DNA of 6,025 bases, taken from assembly GCA_031262895.1 (NCBI GenBank), contig JAISGW010000109.1:1-6025 (forward strand), read 5' to 3'. Of the stretch, positions 4,958-6,025 are shown one piece after another. The DNA is from Tannerella sp. (GTDB lineage Bacteria; Bacteroidota; Bacteroidia; Bacteroidales; Tannerellaceae). The notes under the pieces were generated by a model, which worked only from the letters and a program-made list of their open reading frames with translations, was not told the DNA's origin and ran no database searches. The position numbers and the translations under genes were made by a program. Position 1 is the first letter of the stretch. Every line of letters starts with the position of its first letter.

Positions 4958-6025
4958 ATGCACCGCCATGACGAATTTGGCCTATTTTTGTCAAAAAGCA
5001 GGAATGGGTTGAATCGCGTCACTTGGATATGGCTATTCTTATTTCTCCTGTCCGGCCTTCCGGCCAAGACGGAAGCGCAGTCGCCCCCGGCAGATTCGGT
5101 GATGCGGCGAGTAATAGCCAACGCCGGGCGCTACCGCGATTTGCTGCGCAACTATGAGGCCGAAGTGTACACGAAGGGGCGCACGCAAATCTTGAAGCAG
5201 AATTTCCTGATGCGCTATGCCGGCCACCTTTTCCCCGTCAACCGTAAGCATCCCGACATGGTCTTCGAGATGCTCAGCCTCTCGAAATTCGAAGCCCCCA
5301 ATTCCTTCTTCCACGATTTCAAGGCGCTGAACGGAAGCAGCATCCCCAACAGGCGCAAACAACAGGAACTGCAGATGTTCCTAAACCTTAATATCTACTC
5401 CTCCACAGCCTTCGACGACGCCATCCTGATGCCCACGGCGGGACAGGCTTTCCGTTACTATGCCTTCCGCGTCGAATCGGTCGACACGCTGTCTGACGGG
5501 CAGCACGTTTTCCATGTGCGCTTCCGCCCCAAACGGGTCAGCCCAAAATTAGTCAGCGGCTACATGATGGTCTCCGACAGGGGTTGGACCATTCGCCGCA
5601 TCGGCTTCTCCGGCCGCTACGCCTTCGCCGACTTCGGCCTTTACGTGGACTTTGGCCGACAAGTAAGCGACTTCAACCTGCCGGAAACCATAGACCTTTC
5701 CCTCACCTATCGGATGTTGGGCAACGTAGTGAGCAGCAGCTACCATTCGCGCTTCACCTACCTCTCCGTCGTGCGTGGCTGGGACGTGCTGGACTTAGTC
5801 ACCGACAAACGCCCCAAGTTAGACCTGACCGACAGCTACGGCAATTCCGTATCGGGCGCCGTGCCCGTAGTTACCGACTCCACTTATTGGCGCAGCAAAC
5901 GTGACCAGCCCCTGCTTGACGAGGAGAAGGAACTCTACGCCGGAGCGCAACTGCCCGCCGACAGTCTTTCCAACCCCTCTTACCGCAACGGAATGCTGCG
6001 CTTAGCCGAGATGATGGTCGGCGAC
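4958..6025 (+). CDS. secreted DUF5686-like envelope protein, 3' end cut by window edge
   Basis: From the ATG at 4958 there are 356 open codons to the right edge. A hydrophobic segment, WIWLFLFLLSGLPA (23-36), followed by KTEA|QS, forms a signal peptide. The mature part begins ADSVMRRVIANAG (45-57). It continues with NYEAEVYTKGR (65-75), NLNIYSS then DDAILMPTAGQAFRYYAFRV (143-172), FHVRFRPKR (185-193), the strand-rich SGYMMVSDRGWTIRRI (200-215), and NLPETIDLSLTYRMLGNV (240-257). This pattern, with an FxPKR-type motif, a W-containing beta hairpin, and Tyr/Phe-rich strands, is what I recall for DUF5686 proteins of Bacteroidota. In the full family a carboxypeptidase-regulatory domain often comes first; here it is absent. 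Function is unknown; an outer-membrane or periplasmic role is inferred from the signal peptide. The start is uncertain: a perfect -7 box at 4983-4990 lies inside the first codons, and a TTG at 5009 would give a more compact signal peptide. The gene diverges from the Crp/Fnr-type regulator. Confidence 0.8.
   Translation, partial: MHRHDEFGLFLSKSRNGLNRVTWIWLFLFLLSGLPAKTEAQSPPADSVMRRVIANAGRYRDLLRNYEAEVYTKGRTQILKQNFLMRYAGHLFPVNRKHPDMVFEMLSLSKFEAPNSFFHDFKALNGSSIPNRRKQQELQMFLNLNIYSSTAFDDAILMPTAGQAFRYYAFRVESVDTLSDGQHVFHVRFRPKRVSPKLVSGYMMVSDRGWTIRRIGFSGRYAFADFGLYVDFGRQVSDFNLPETIDLSLTYRMLGNVVSSSYHSRFTYLSVVRGWDVLDLVTDKRPKLDLTDSYGNSVSGAVPVVTDSTYWRSKRDQPLLDEEKELYAGAQLPADSLSNPSYRNGMLRLAEMMVGD
4983..4990 (+). 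promoter_or_regulatory. perfect -7 box match inside the 5' end of the DUF5686-like gene
   Basis: TATTTTTG matches TAnnTTTG exactly. If active, transcripts would begin near 4996 and could not include the ATG at 4958. Translation would then have to use TTG at 5009, which has AGGA at 5000-5003 in front of it and would start directly on MNRVTWIWLFLFLL. No -33 TTTG lies at the expected distance. This box competes with the upstream candidate at 4922-4930. Confidence 0.35.

Noticed and set aside
4858..5121. An 88-residue N-terminal extension of the Crp/Fnr regulator in the same frame
   Set aside because: The extension lies opposite the 5' end of the DUF5686-like gene and upstream of the predicted promoter, and it has no family similarity. 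The normal-length protein starts at 4857.

Overview
The window looks like chromosomal DNA from a fairly GC-rich member of the Bacteroidales (phylum Bacteroidota). The evidence is a SusC/RagA-type TonB-dependent transporter, a DUF5686-like envelope protein, a Bacteroidota-style Crp/Fnr regulator, and AT-rich intergenic gaps holding the Bacteroidota -7 promoter element TAnnTTTG. I do not try to name a genus. Layout, left to right: (1) positions 1-1570, minus strand, hold the N-terminal 523 residues of a SusC-family outer-membrane transporter that runs off the left edge; its usual SusD partner would lie outside the window. (2) The divergent gap 1571-1721 has back-to-back -7 elements, and the susC leader contains a 5-codon minigene with a strong Shine-Dalgarno sequence. 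(3) Positions 1722-4166, plus strand, form a tight three-gene operon: a HAD-superfamily hydrolase, miaA (tRNA dimethylallyltransferase) and kdsA (Kdo-8-phosphate synthase). The first two overlap by 4 nt and the last two by 11 nt. The miaA/kdsA overlap is built from a 7-bp tandem repeat. (4) Positions 4168-4857, minus strand, encode a Crp/Fnr-family regulator convergent with kdsA, with one base between the stop codons. (5) The divergent gap 4858-4957 contains a 32-bp near-perfect palindrome at the predicted transcription start of the regulator gene, a good candidate autoregulatory operator. (6) From 4958 to the right edge, plus strand, lies a secreted DUF5686-like protein whose 3' end is missing. 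How the genes fit together: kdsA makes the eight-carbon sugar acid precursor of the LPS inner core, miaA modifies A37 of tRNAs reading UNN codons, and the HAD protein is an uncharacterised phosphatase-like enzyme. Their clustering looks like a housekeeping operon rather than a single pathway. The Crp/Fnr gene and the DUF5686-like gene share a divergent control region and may be co-regulated. No mobile element, CRISPR array, rRNA or tRNA gene was seen, and I found no convincing new multi-gene system. The most notable points are the frame-linking 7-bp repeat at miaA/kdsA and the palindromic operator candidate upstream of the regulator.
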